Of a stretch of DNA of 64,000 nucleotides, positions 10,995 to 20,933 are shown piece after piece. A program made the position numbers and the translations under genes. The notes below the pieces were generated by a model that saw only the letters and a program-made list of their open reading frames with translations, had not been told where the DNA came from and made no database searches. The stretch comes from Paracentrotus lividus (lineage: Eukaryota; Echinodermata; Echinoidea; Camarodonta; Echinidae): contig CALNVZ010000218.1 of the NCBI GenBank assembly GCA_940671915.1, positions 40,972,120-41,036,119 of the forward strand, in the 5' to 3' direction. Within the stretch, counting starts at the first letter, position 1. Each line of letters starts with the position of its first letter.

Positions 10995-11020
10995 CCTCTC
11001 TCTCTCCCTCTCTCTCTCTT
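10922..11020 (+). repeat. CT/TC microsatellite
   Basis: Almost pure TC dinucleotide repeat interrupted by a few TTT and CCC. It makes an Arg/Glu-rich false frame on the minus strand. Confidence 0.95.
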
Positions 11021-11050
11021 AAACTTCGGGGAGGGCAAAGAATGATATAA

Positions 11051-11147
11051 CGTCGGCCTCATGCCAGAAGGGCCTTAGCATTTTTAAAGCCCATTTATAA
11101 TGTACACATACTAAAAACGTTAAGGCCCTTCTGGCATGAGGCCGACG
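11051..11147. repeat. Perfect 27-bp inverted repeat hairpin
   Basis: The left arm 11051-11077 (CGTCGGCCTCATGCCAGAAG...) and right arm 11121-11147 are exact reverse complements around a 43 bp AT-rich loop. This may be a small foldback element. No hairpin RNA function is claimed. Confidence 0.85.
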
Positions 11148-11569
11148 ATAATATGGCGTGGATGGCCCTCCATACGCACCACCCTCTCCATTCCTCTTCA
11201 AGGAAATGACGTTATGGCAATGTTATTTGTAGTATTCATTATTTAATTTTCATTTCATAATCCTCCTTCATTTAATCATCTTCTGAAATGTATAGGATAT
11301 GTGCCAGCAAAGGCTCCATGCCTCATTATTTTTCTTTCATATATTTTCTTGTTTAAATTTTCTTCATTCTCTCTGTTTTGTTTTGTTTTTCTTTTTAAAT
11401 TTTATTTTGAGATATACTGTGCGCATTTTCCACTTTCCATACTTTTGTTTTCATTAATTTTTGAACCCCTTTTTATTCATCATTGTAATTTGGACGGGTA
11501 TATGAGTTCGAAGAGAAGGTACAAGCCCCCCCCCCCTCCGCTCGGGGGGGGGGGGGGGTAAATCATACA

Positions 11570-11815
11570 CTGTCTCAGCAAAATTACCCCCTTTTAACAT
11601 GTTCGGTTTTAACATGTTCGGGACCCTATTTCAGGCTTTGTCTTTAAAAAAAAAGTTAAATTAAATTAAATACCCCTATCAAAATAGGTCGGGTTGGGGA
11701 GAAAATGCTAAAAGACCCTTATTTCAATAATTTCTCGGGTTTCTCCCTACCTGAGCCCCTAAAATATACCCCTTTCCCAGAAAATCGGGAACGAGCATAC
11801 GGGAACGAGCATGAT
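11570..11815 (+). repeat. Dispersed repeat, copy 1 (ends CGGGAACGAGCAT)
   Basis: The blocks AAAATTACCCCCTTTT, AATGCTAAAAGACCC and AAATCGGGAACGAGCAT occur in the same order as at 20600-20815. No terminal repeats could be defined, so the class is unknown. Confidence 0.6.
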
Positions 11816-12782
11816 AGCATTATTTTGAATGAACACGTGTTAATTTGAAATATTCACTGGTGAATTTGAATATCAAACCGAGAACAAATTCTCGCTGGCG
11901 CGAAATTGATTGGGCCTACTGACATTTTTGTTTGATCGAGTATTTTATGAAATCGAAGTAAAAGAAATGAAATTGAACTTTTTCTTTATCTAATTGAAGT
12001 AAGGGGTTACTGGATCATTCAATTTCGCTTGAATTTGAACGAATATTCGTGAAACCGACTGCACGGAGGGTGAAAATGGCCGGGAAAACCTATATTATGA
12101 CGTAATTCAATTTTGTCGTCCGTTTTTTTCCAGAAAAATCATCGAACGCCTGGAAACTTTTGATATACAACAGCACAGACAATGAGGATGATAATACAAC
12201 CAGGTCTTACACTGAGCATCGCAATCGATCGTCAGGCTGGCACTTCTGACTTCAGGTTCAGTGACAAGACGCGTCTCCGTTTTCTAAATTAAATCATTTC
12301 AAAACGGATCTCCTAAAGGACAGTGGTGTCGCCATGTTATTTCGTTATAATATATGGAAAAAGAATTCTTGATGTCTGCTCAGTCTTCACAAACGATTAT
12401 GTCCCTTCATTTACACTTAATCAGCATGATACGAATTTGGACGGACTCATCGAAAAGCAGTCTGTTTGACTGATTGTGAATCTTTTAGACAGTGAATAAA
12501 TACAAAACAATACAATGTAATACAATACCGGAATTATGATATTTGAATTTTAATTTAATCTGGAATTCATTTCTAATAAGGGATTGATATAGAGCCCCTT
12601 GTATTGGATCGGGATTCTGTAGACCACTTTCATTTCTGTGGCAAACCACAAAGCTAGATGATGACGTCACAATGACGAAAGAAGCACACGTGATCAACAG
12701 AAGTCCAATGAAAGGTGCTGTAGATCCCGATACACTGAAGGGAAAGATCCCGGATTCAAAACGGGTGAGTTGAAAATAGTTA

Positions 12783-12982
12783 TAATCACATGCTAATATC
12801 CAGGATCCCCCCCCCCCCCGCCTTTATCGCTGGGCCAGCGTGACGTGAAAAAAATTGAGTGTACCTTTTGGCTCACCCAACGTAACGGGAAAAAAAATAG
12901 GGTGTACCAAAATCTGAAATTCTGATTTTGGGCCCCCCTGTATTGAAATCCTGGATCCGCCACTGTAATCACATGCTAATAT
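12783..12982. mobile_element. 166-bp insertion flanked by 17-bp direct repeats
   Basis: TAATCACATGCTAATAT occurs at 12783-12799 and again at 12966-12982, bracketing 12800-12965. The insert ends GGATCCGCCACTG, a terminus also seen (as CAGTGGTGGATCCAGG and CAGGGGCGGATCCAGC) near 46961 and 60758. A 17-bp duplication is long for a cut-and-paste element and suggests retroposition or a local duplication. Confidence 0.6.
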
Positions 12983-13076
12983 GCGTTTTTGTTGTTGGTG
13001 TTGTTGTTGTTGTTGTTGTTGTTGTAAGGATTGTTAGAAAAAAGGTCACATCGTTAGTAAAAGAATGGAGTTATTA

Positions 13077-13547
13077 TAGGATTTCCCGGTCCATTTCATT
13101 GTTTTGTCAGTCAATTTCATGTTAGAGACATTCACTTTCGTAAAAATACGCTGATGCATCGAAATATTTTCATTCAAAATCGTATTCAGTCATCCAAATT
13201 AACGATTATGGTGACCGATTTCGTATTTGTGCATTCTAGTTCACATAATAAGCATATATTTTCGGCAATGTTTATTCAAATTCGTTTTTATCCTGTCGCC
13301 CTCTCATTCCGTATATTCAAATTCGTTTATAGACCAACAAGTTCATGATAGAAGCATTCAAATTAAGCATGTAAAGTACCAACTGAAATTTAAATTGCTC
13401 ATACAGTATTTTTAATTTGAATGTCAAAACATATAATTAAGAAAAGTTTATAATAACCATGCCTTGTTGTGAACAAAGATGTAAAATGAAGCAAACAAAA
13501 AAAAAAAAAAAAAAAAAAAAAAANNNNNNNNNNNNNNNNNNNNNNNN

Positions 13548-13579
<32 letters not shown>

Positions 13580-14121
13580 ATTGCGATTGCAACGATAAAA
13601 ATAAAGATTAGCAATGAAGACACTTAAACATAAGAATCATGATAATGGAAATTGATGTTCACAAATGCAATACATTAATAATGGTGATGATTTATTTTTG
13701 AGGATCAAATGACTTTGGAGTAAAAGAGAGATGTTGAAATTAAAAACGAAGACGATAATCACAATAATGATAAAATCACATTTATTGATAAAGTGGTCAA
13801 GATTACCTACTCCTTATCATAAATGTGTGTACATATATAATGGATTTGGATGCTGAATCATGGAAATCGATCGCTTGAAAACGAAATTGAAAGTGTTTTA
13901 CCCTGCTATCACACTGATGTCAATGCATTAATAATGAAATTGAATGATTATATCCGATTTTGAACTTCGAAAGCATTAATTTATGTGCCTAAAAATGAGT
14001 TTGAGAGCATGAACACGAAACTGGTTGACTTATTGTCAGTATGCTGCACTAAACACATGAATTTGGCTACGCATGATATGAAAATGGATGGTAAATGTAT
14101 GAAATTGGCCGGGAAAACCTA
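13077..14121. mobile_element. TIR element, TAGGTTTTCCCGG terminus, copy 2
   Basis: The left end TAGGATTTCCCGGTCCATTT and right end GGCCGGGAAAACCTA are inverted versions of the ends of the 10236-12104 element. The interior is AT-rich with irregular ATGAAATTGA-like sub-repeats and includes the N gap at 13524-13547. There is no coding potential. Confidence 0.5.
13500..13578. other. Assembly gap (Ns 13524-13547) inside poly(A)
   Basis: About 24 N bases sit in a pure A run. The true length is unknown and the open frames across it are meaningless. Confidence 0.95.
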
Positions 14122-14169
14122 GTCTGTCATATTTGCCCCGGAATAGTTAAACTATACAGATGGCGCTAT

Positions 14170-14560
14170 ACAAATGTGTTATTATTATTATTATAATCAT
14201 CATCATCTCCATTAATATCATCGTCAACGCCATCATCAATAACACCATTAACATTATTATCCACACCATCACTCATCATCGTCATCATCATCATTGACAA
14301 CATCAACGTAATCACTATTACCATTACCATATCATCATCCTCATCATTAGCATCATCACCATCATCGTCACCATCATCACTATAATCAACATCATCACTA
14401 TCATCGTCAACATTAGCATCATCACCATCATCGTCATCATTAGCATCATCACCATCATCGTAATCATCACCATCATCACCGTCATCACCATCATCATTAA
14501 CATCATTATCATCATCACTGTAATCAAAATCATCATCATTAACATTTCTCATCGTCATCA
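14170..14560. repeat. CAT/ATC trinucleotide repeat tract
   Basis: Nearly continuous trinucleotide repeats of the ATC/CAT/ATT type. On the minus strand they read as long Asp-rich or Met-rich frames (145 and 73 residues), which are artefacts of the repeat. Confidence 0.9.
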
Positions 14561-14804
14561 TGGATATCCATATGATTATTATATTAAGCAGCTTCGCCAT
14601 CAACTTAAATTAAAAGTATTAAATCCCAAAACATGTTTTAGTTTTTATATGGCATATTGAGAAGTTATTTCCGTATAGAAACATCTTATTCATTGGTTCA
14701 TTCAATGAACTTAAAAAAAAAAAAACAAAAAACAAAACAAACAAAACAACAAATTAAGTTCATGGAAATAAACGAATCTGAACTCCTCACCGAAACAAAA
14801 CTTA

Positions 14805-17258
14805 CACTGTTCGTCATAAAGGTGGATATTTTTTTCTGGGCTCAAGCGACTTATGTTGTCCGTTATTAATTTCTTGAATGTGTTTGTCACGCTTTCACTT
14901 TCTGGATCTGGGTATATCTTGGACGTTCCTCACCCTTCCCGGGGATTTTTCTTCAAAAGTTGTCACCCCCAGGAGATGGCAATTTCGTCATTTTTCTTAT
15001 TTTTGGGGCCCTTTTTGTTTCACTGCGGCCCACTAAGGCACCTTCAGTCCTCAGTCCGCAGGCCGTAACTAGGGGGGGTTCGGGGGGTTCGAACGAACCC
15101 CCCCGCAAGCGAAGCGGGTCCGTTTGACCAAAAAAAAAAAAAAAAAATTAAAACCCCCCACTTTTTGGCAGAAATGCAGCAGATAATTGAATAGAAATAC
15201 AAGAAAGGACGATTAAAACACTTTGCTTTCAGTCCCCTACATGTAAAATCTTTCGCTCGCGCTTCGCGCTCGCAACTTTTTATTTTGAGGGTAATAATCA
15301 TGTTTTTCAGAACAAATTACGCAGGAATTACTCTTAAACCAATTTGCAGGAATGTTTTCGTTTGCATTTGTGTTCTATTTTTATATTTTTTAATGATGTT
15401 ATCGTCAATTTTTTAAGGAATGATACAACAGAAATAAGGCCTAATGGCAGAGGCGGTGGGAACTGGGGGGGGGGGCAGGGGCACAGTGACCCCCACTTAA
15501 GTACCCCATTCATGACCAAAATGTGTCCTTTTCTAAGCTAAAAAATGTCATCTTTTATACTAAAAAGAAGCCTTTCAGAGTTTTGAAAAGTCCCGTGGAC
15601 AATATCTGTTTAAAAGGGGCACTTTAATACTAAAAACGGCCCTTTGTTACTCTACATGTCTTTTAAAATCCCAAATTTTCGGCTCGCGCTTCGCGCTCGC
15701 TAGTACTAAATAAATTATGGTCCATATACCAATAAAAATACAATTTTGCAGCTCAAAGTTTTCTTCTCTCGCTTCGAGCTTGAGGGATATTGGGGATTAA
15801 CAGAGGCGGTGAACCGGGGGGCAGGGGGCAGAGTGCCCCTTTTCTTAGCTTAAAAATGTCCCTTTTATACTAAAAGAAGCCTTTCATCACTTCATAATTA
15901 TATCTTTTAAACCACCAAATTTTCCTGCTCGGTCGCTATGCGACCTCGCACTGTAAAGTTAACAGACAATAAGTATAAAAAAAACCCAGTGCCCTCTGCT
16001 GGACACAAACCTTGTCAAAAAAATTGGTGTAATTGTGTTTGGGCTAGATTGAGGGTTGTTTAAGCTAAGATTATTAATGAGCCAAGATTATTATGTATCT
16101 TCAACATGATCCTAAAAAGAGTCTATAAGGCACCAATTTTTAGCTCAACTTTCAGCTCGCGGATACTAAATGGGCTCTATTGCTCAATAAACTCAATTTT
16201 TATCTCAAAATTTTGGGCTCGCGCTTCGCGCTCGCATTCCTTTATATTCATTACTAATTTGAAAATAAAAGCCATTAAGATTCCTAAAAATTCAGCTCGC
16301 GCTTCGCGCTCGCGGATACTATAAGTAGGGTCTATAATGCACAATTAACCCCAGTTTTGAGCTACGTGCTCGCGGATACTGAATAGAGTCTATAATCATG
16401 ATATGCATAGTTTACTCAAAATACTTTTACTCAAAATTTTCGGCTCGCGCTTCGCACACGAAAAAAAAATCCTTGAAAAAGGTCCACTTTTTCAGATTTC
16501 GAACCCCCCGTAAAAATCCTAGTTACGGGCCTGGTCCGAGGTGGAGATTTGTTATTGTCCTTTAAATTAAATCTAGATTTATGGCGGTTACAGGCTTGAC
16601 TCTTTTGTCTAGGGGAGGGGTCAAAATTTATTTTGATTGGGGTTCGACATTCTTTTATTCATTTTTACACCATGGAAATTTCTATCTACCCTAAATTGTA
16701 TTGAAATCTCAACAAAATAAATCAAAATAAAATATTATCCATAATGACTATTTACAGTCTAAACATCATGGCTAACAAAATTTAGGGGAAAATGATGATA
16801 TTTCAGGTTAAAGGTGGTTTTTCATTCTTTTGTTTTCAGCATGAAGATGGAATAAAATATTCCGAATTTTCACCAATCTCGTTTTTTACTTCAACCCTCC
16901 CGAGACAAGAGACCTTAGCCTGTATCCAGAAATATAGATTTAACTTAAAGAACAATATAAAACAGTTCACCTCAGTCGCGTTTCCTGGGGGTAGGACTGA
17001 GGGGGGAGGGGGGGGGCTTTGATCAGCCGGAAATCAAAAGGGCCCCAAAATGAGAAAAAATGATAAATGGGCAGTCACGGGGGTGTGACAAAACTTTTTG
17101 GAAAAAGGTCCACGTGAAGGGTTGGGAGAATGTCCAAGATATAGCCAGAGTCCCAAAAGTAAAAGCAGAAGACAAACATATTCAAGAAATTAAAGTCAGA
17201 GCAAAATCATGTCGCGATAGCGGGCAAAAAAAATATTCCACCCTTATGACGGACAGTG
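14805..17258. mobile_element. Mariner-like non-autonomous element, copy 1, interrupted
   Basis: The termini CACTGTTCGTCATAAAGGTGG and CCACCCTTATGACGGACAGTG are inverted repeats, each flanked by TA (14803-14804, 17259-17260). The arms extend about 230 bp. No transposase frame was seen. It is split by a later 1475 bp insertion at 15059-16533. A related element without that insertion lies inverted at 24531-25529. Confidence 0.75.
15059..16533. mobile_element. CAGGCCCGTAACTAGG element, copy A, 5-bp TSD GTCCG
   Basis: It begins CAGGCCGTAACTAGG and ends CCTAGTTACGGGCCTG, with GTCCG duplicated at 15054-15058 and 16534-16538. The interior contains several GCGCTTCGCGCTCGC motifs and ACTTTTAATACTAAA-like blocks, with no transposase. 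The 5-bp duplication and CAGG terminus suggest a hAT-related (hAT5-type) family by inference. It lies inside the mariner-like element. Confidence 0.8.
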
Positions 17259-17260
17259 TA

Positions 17261-17642
17261 TTTTTCACGTTTATCAAACATAAATCATTTTCTCCTATTT
17301 GAAGGTTTTCCCCTACGACCCAACCTCTCACGCGTCTTCGAAGTACGCACTTGAGCCAGACGCAAGACCTGAGGTAAGAAGAGAGAGAGAGAGAGAGAGA
17401 AAAGGAAAAACCTGCAATGCTACAGTCGTACAGACACTTACGTTGAGTTACGTCCAGCGTTGCGTCCAAAAATGCCTTTTCTTTTTCTGAGGATCCCTAC
17501 GGATGCCTTCCTGTCATAGTCAGCTAATTTATAATTTCGTTCATCCAATAAAACGAAGAAATACACAAGAAATGATAGAATAGAAGATGAAAAAAGGATA
17601 AAACAACATAAACGTAACTAGACCTAAGTGTCCATGTGACTG
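17261..17642. other. Unique interval with GA tract, no gene seen
   Basis: Contains GA repeats at 17380-17402 and otherwise unremarkable sequence between two mobile elements. Confidence 0.5.
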
Positions 17643-17644
17643 TA

Positions 17645-18248
17645 GGGGAGACACGGGTCAGTTGTTACAGTTCTCAATGTGCTAAGTTGGAACAAGAGAG
17701 TAACTTCGTGCTAACTTGCATCTATATACAGCCTACACATAGCTGTGATGAACTGCCGAACTGCCGGTCGTGAGGTTTCTCCGTTGTTTTATCAAAAAGT
17801 AAATCAACAAAAAACAATTTTTTACAGTTCCAAGTGAATTTTTTACCAAAAAAAATAATAAAATTTAAAAAAAATAAAAAAATAAAAAAATAAATCAAAA
17901 TTTGTAATCATAGTAATAGTTCTTACAACTGAAGGCACATGATGATAGTCTGGTATTGTGAATATAGTACATGTATGTCACTAATATACCCCTGAGCCGT
18001 GCCCTGTTCTTCTGCCTAATGGCTGTGCTACAGTTGATTTTTACGGGTAGGTTGTTACAAAAAATTGTCTTCATAAATTAAGCTGTAGTTAATTGGTGTT
18101 TACATGTTTTCAAGGTTTATGTGCCTCAGGTTTTAGCCAACAAAATAGGCTAACTACAGACCCAAAATGGAGTGTGTGAGTAACTCGTTTCGATCTCGAA
18201 TTGTCGAAATGTGAATTTTAGATAAACGTCCATCCCCGGTCTTTCCCC
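17645..18248. mobile_element. GGGGAGACC element E1 (shortened)
   Basis: It starts GGGGAGACACGGGTCAGTTG and ends in GGTCTTTCCCC, with TA on both sides (17643-17644 and 18249-18250). At 604 bp it is shorter than the 855 bp copies at 35495 and 39599, mainly through loss of the GTAACAACCTACCCC hairpin region. It is in the same orientation as the copy at 39599. Confidence 0.75.
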
Positions 18249-18250
18249 TA

Positions 18251-19762
18251 CAGGCCGCGTAACTAGGAATTTTTATGCGGGGAAGGGCTTCGATAATTAG
18301 AAAAAGTGGACTTTTCAAAGGATTTTTTTTTTCCGGTAGCGCGAAGCGCTGAGCTCGAAAATTTTGAGTTAAAAGTATTAACAATTGATAAACTAATGCA
18401 TTATATGATTATAGACTCTATTCAGTACTCCGCGAGCAGCGTAGCTCAAAACGTGGGGTTAATTGTGTGCATTATTATAAATGACCCTACTTATTAGTAA
18501 ATTCCGCGAGCTGCGAAGCGCGGAGCTGAAAATTTTAGGAATCTTAATGGCTTTTATTTTCAAATTAGTAATGAATATAAGGGAATGCGAGCGCGAAGCG
18601 CGAGCCCAATATTTGAGATAAAAAATTGGAGTTTATTGAGCAATAGAGCCCATTTAGTATCCGCGAGCTGAAAGTTTTGAGCTAAAAATTGTGCCTTATA
18701 GACTCTTTTTAGGATCCATGTTGAAGATACATAATAATCTTGGCTCATTAATAATCTTAGCTTAAACAACCCTCAATCTAGCCAAACACAATTACACCAA
18801 TTTTTTTGACAAGGTTTGTGTCCAGCAGAGGGCACTGGGTTTTTTTATACTTATTGTCTGTAACTTTACAGTGCGAGGTCGCATAGCGACCGAGCAGGAA
18901 AATTTGGTGGTTTAAAAGATATAATTATGAAGTGATGAAGGCTTCTTTTTAGTATAAAAGGGACATTTTTAAGCTAAGAAAAGGGCACTCTGCCCCCTGC
19001 CCCCCGGTTCCACGCCTCTGTTATACCCCAATATCTCAAGCTCGAAGGAGAGAAGAAAACTTGAGCTCAAAATTGTATTTATTGTGCATTATGGACATAA
19101 TTTATTTAGTACTAGCGAGCGCGAAGCGCGAGCCGAAAATTTGGGATTTTAAAAAGACATGTAGAGTAACAAAGGGCCGTTTTTTAGTATTAAAAGTGCC
19201 CCTTTTTAAACAGATATTGTCCACGGAGACTTTTCAAAACTCTGAAAGGCTTCTTTTTAGTATAAAGATGACATTTTTTAGCTTAGAAAAGGGACACATT
19301 TTGGTCATGAAATAGGGGTACTTAAGTGGGGGTCACTGTGCCCCTCTGCCCCCCCCCCCAGTTCCACCGCCTCTGCCATTAGGCCTTATTTCTGTTGTAT
19401 CATTTCTTAAAAAATTGACGATAACATCATTAAAATATAAAAATAGAACACAAATGCAAACGAAAACATTCCTGCAAATTGGTTTAAGAGTAATTCCTGC
19501 GTAATTTGTTCTGAAAACATGATTATTACCCTCAAAATAAAAAGTTGCGAGCGCGAAGCGCGAGCGAAAGATTTTACATGTAGGGGGACTGAAAGCAAAG
19601 TGTTTTAATCGTCCTTTCTTGTATTTCTATTCAAGTATCTGCTGCATTTCTGCCAAAAATGGGGGGTTTTAATTTTTTTTTTTTTTTTTTTGGTCAAACG
19701 GACCCTGCTCGCTTGCGGGGGGGTTCGTTCGAACCCCCGAACCCCCCCTAGTTACGGGCCTG
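18251..19762. mobile_element. CAGGCCCGTAACTAGG element, copy B, inverted, 5-bp TSD CCCTA
   Basis: This is the reverse complement of the element at 15059-16533 over nearly its whole length. CCCTA is duplicated at 18246-18250 and 19763-19767, and the target is the right end of element E1. It lacks a transposase. With copy A it forms an inverted pair about 1.7 kb apart. Confidence 0.8.
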
Positions 19763-19767
19763 CCCTA

Positions 19768-20560
19768 GCATTACATTTTGTAGAAGACGTCGGAAGCCAA
19801 AGTTGCATTTTAAGTATTCACACTTTCTAAAAGAATATACGCAAGTCATTTAAGATATGGAATGGGGGGGGGGGGTTCAATCTATACCCTTGACAAAAGT
19901 TTAGTTAAACCATTGTTAAAACTATTTTATAGGCCATAGAAGTATAGTTGTCTTTGATTTTGATTTCGGATTTTGAGGTATTCTTTCAATCTCGTCAAAC
20001 GAAGGGCATATGTGCGCATGCGTACATGTATAATGTATGTTTTAATCAAAATTTCAGTTTAAATCAATCTTTTTACTGAGCATTTGCTGAGGGGGCTAAG
20101 TTTCTGGTTCTCCATTTCTTTTTTTTGTAGCAGATCATAGTCCATGGATATTATAATTCATTCAGTAATCTTGGGCAATATTAGTCAGTTATGATTCATT
20201 CATAGAAATCGTGAAACTTGCAAAGAAAAATTGCAATCCTCTGTGGTCTGTGGTTTCTAGCGGAATCTTTTTAATTTTGGGGGTTACCATTGTTACGTTT
20301 AGCACTTCATTATGCTATTAGAACGATTTAATCGGAAGCCAGAACGACATATTTTCCCAATGGCATATTTTGTTTGTTTTTTATGTCATTTTTTCATGTG
20401 TCAACATATACCATGGTGCTTTCGGCATTGCCCCTGAATACAAAATATGAGCTATCCAGTAATGCAGTAACATTGTAACACGCCCCATCATCAGGCGGTC
20501 AACCAGAGGGCCTAAACCTATGCTCGTTCCGGATTCTTAGAGATGCACCTTATCATAGCC
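19768..20560. other. Intergenic, no gene seen
   Basis: AT-rich sequence with a G run at 19865-19876. No convincing coding exon or repeat termini. Confidence 0.5.
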
Positions 20561-20599
20561 GTGTCAAAACTACCTCCTTTTACATGCTTTTGGAGGGAG

Positions 20600-20815
20600 A
20601 GCCAGCAAAATTACCCCCTTTTCACAGGTTTTGGACTACATTCGAGACCTTATTTTAGGAATTTCCCCAAAGAATTGAAATATACCTTGAAGAAAAGGTC
20701 GTGGGGGCGGGGAATGCTAAAAAGACCCATAATCCAATTATTTTTGCCCCTTCCCGAGCCCATACAAATTGATATGCCCCTTTTTCAAAGAAATCGGGAA
20801 CGAGCATTACGTGTA
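20600..20815 (+). repeat. Dispersed repeat, copy 2 (ends CGGGAACGAGCAT)
   Basis: Shares AAAATTACCCCCTTTT, GAATGCTAAAAAGACCC and AAATCGGGAACGAGCAT with 11570-11815. It lies about 120 bp upstream of the start codon of the small two-exon gene, so it may form part of that gene's promoter region. Confidence 0.6.
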
Positions 20816-20933
20816 GTTGCACGTTGCACTTACGACGTGCTGTGACCACTGCATTATAATACAAAATACCGCATAACATCTTTTGTTATTTTATTGCTAG
20901 AATTACGAATCGTGTTCTGATTCATCTTTCAAC

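Larger units (their letters stand above)
10730..11322. repeat. Direct duplication of a 180 bp block
   Basis: 10730-10912 and 11160-11322 are diverged direct copies sharing TCTCCATTCCTCT, AATGACGTTAT, GCAATGTTATTT and GGATATGTGCC ending AAAGGCTCCATG. The interval between holds a CT microsatellite and a perfect hairpin. Confidence 0.75.
10236..12104. mobile_element. TIR element, TAGGTTTTCCCGG terminus, copy 1
   Basis: ACGTAATATAGGTTTTCCCG near 10240 and its reverse complement (CGGGAAAACCTATATTATG) near 12080 bound the segment. It holds AT-rich sequence, a duplicated 180 bp block, a CT tract and a dispersed repeat, and shows no transposase. A second copy with the same ends lies at 13077-14121. 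The superfamily is unknown and the exact ends are approximate. Confidence 0.5.

Noticed and set aside
10865..11062. Arg/Glu-rich frame near 10.9 kb
   Set aside because: Translation of a CT/GA microsatellite.
13399..13623. Phe-rich frame across the first N gap
   Set aside because: Poly(A)/poly(T) and unknown bases; no coding signal.
14166..14603. 145-residue Asp-rich open frame on the minus strand
   Set aside because: It is produced entirely by CAT/ATC trinucleotide repeats; a Met-rich frame occupies the same bases.
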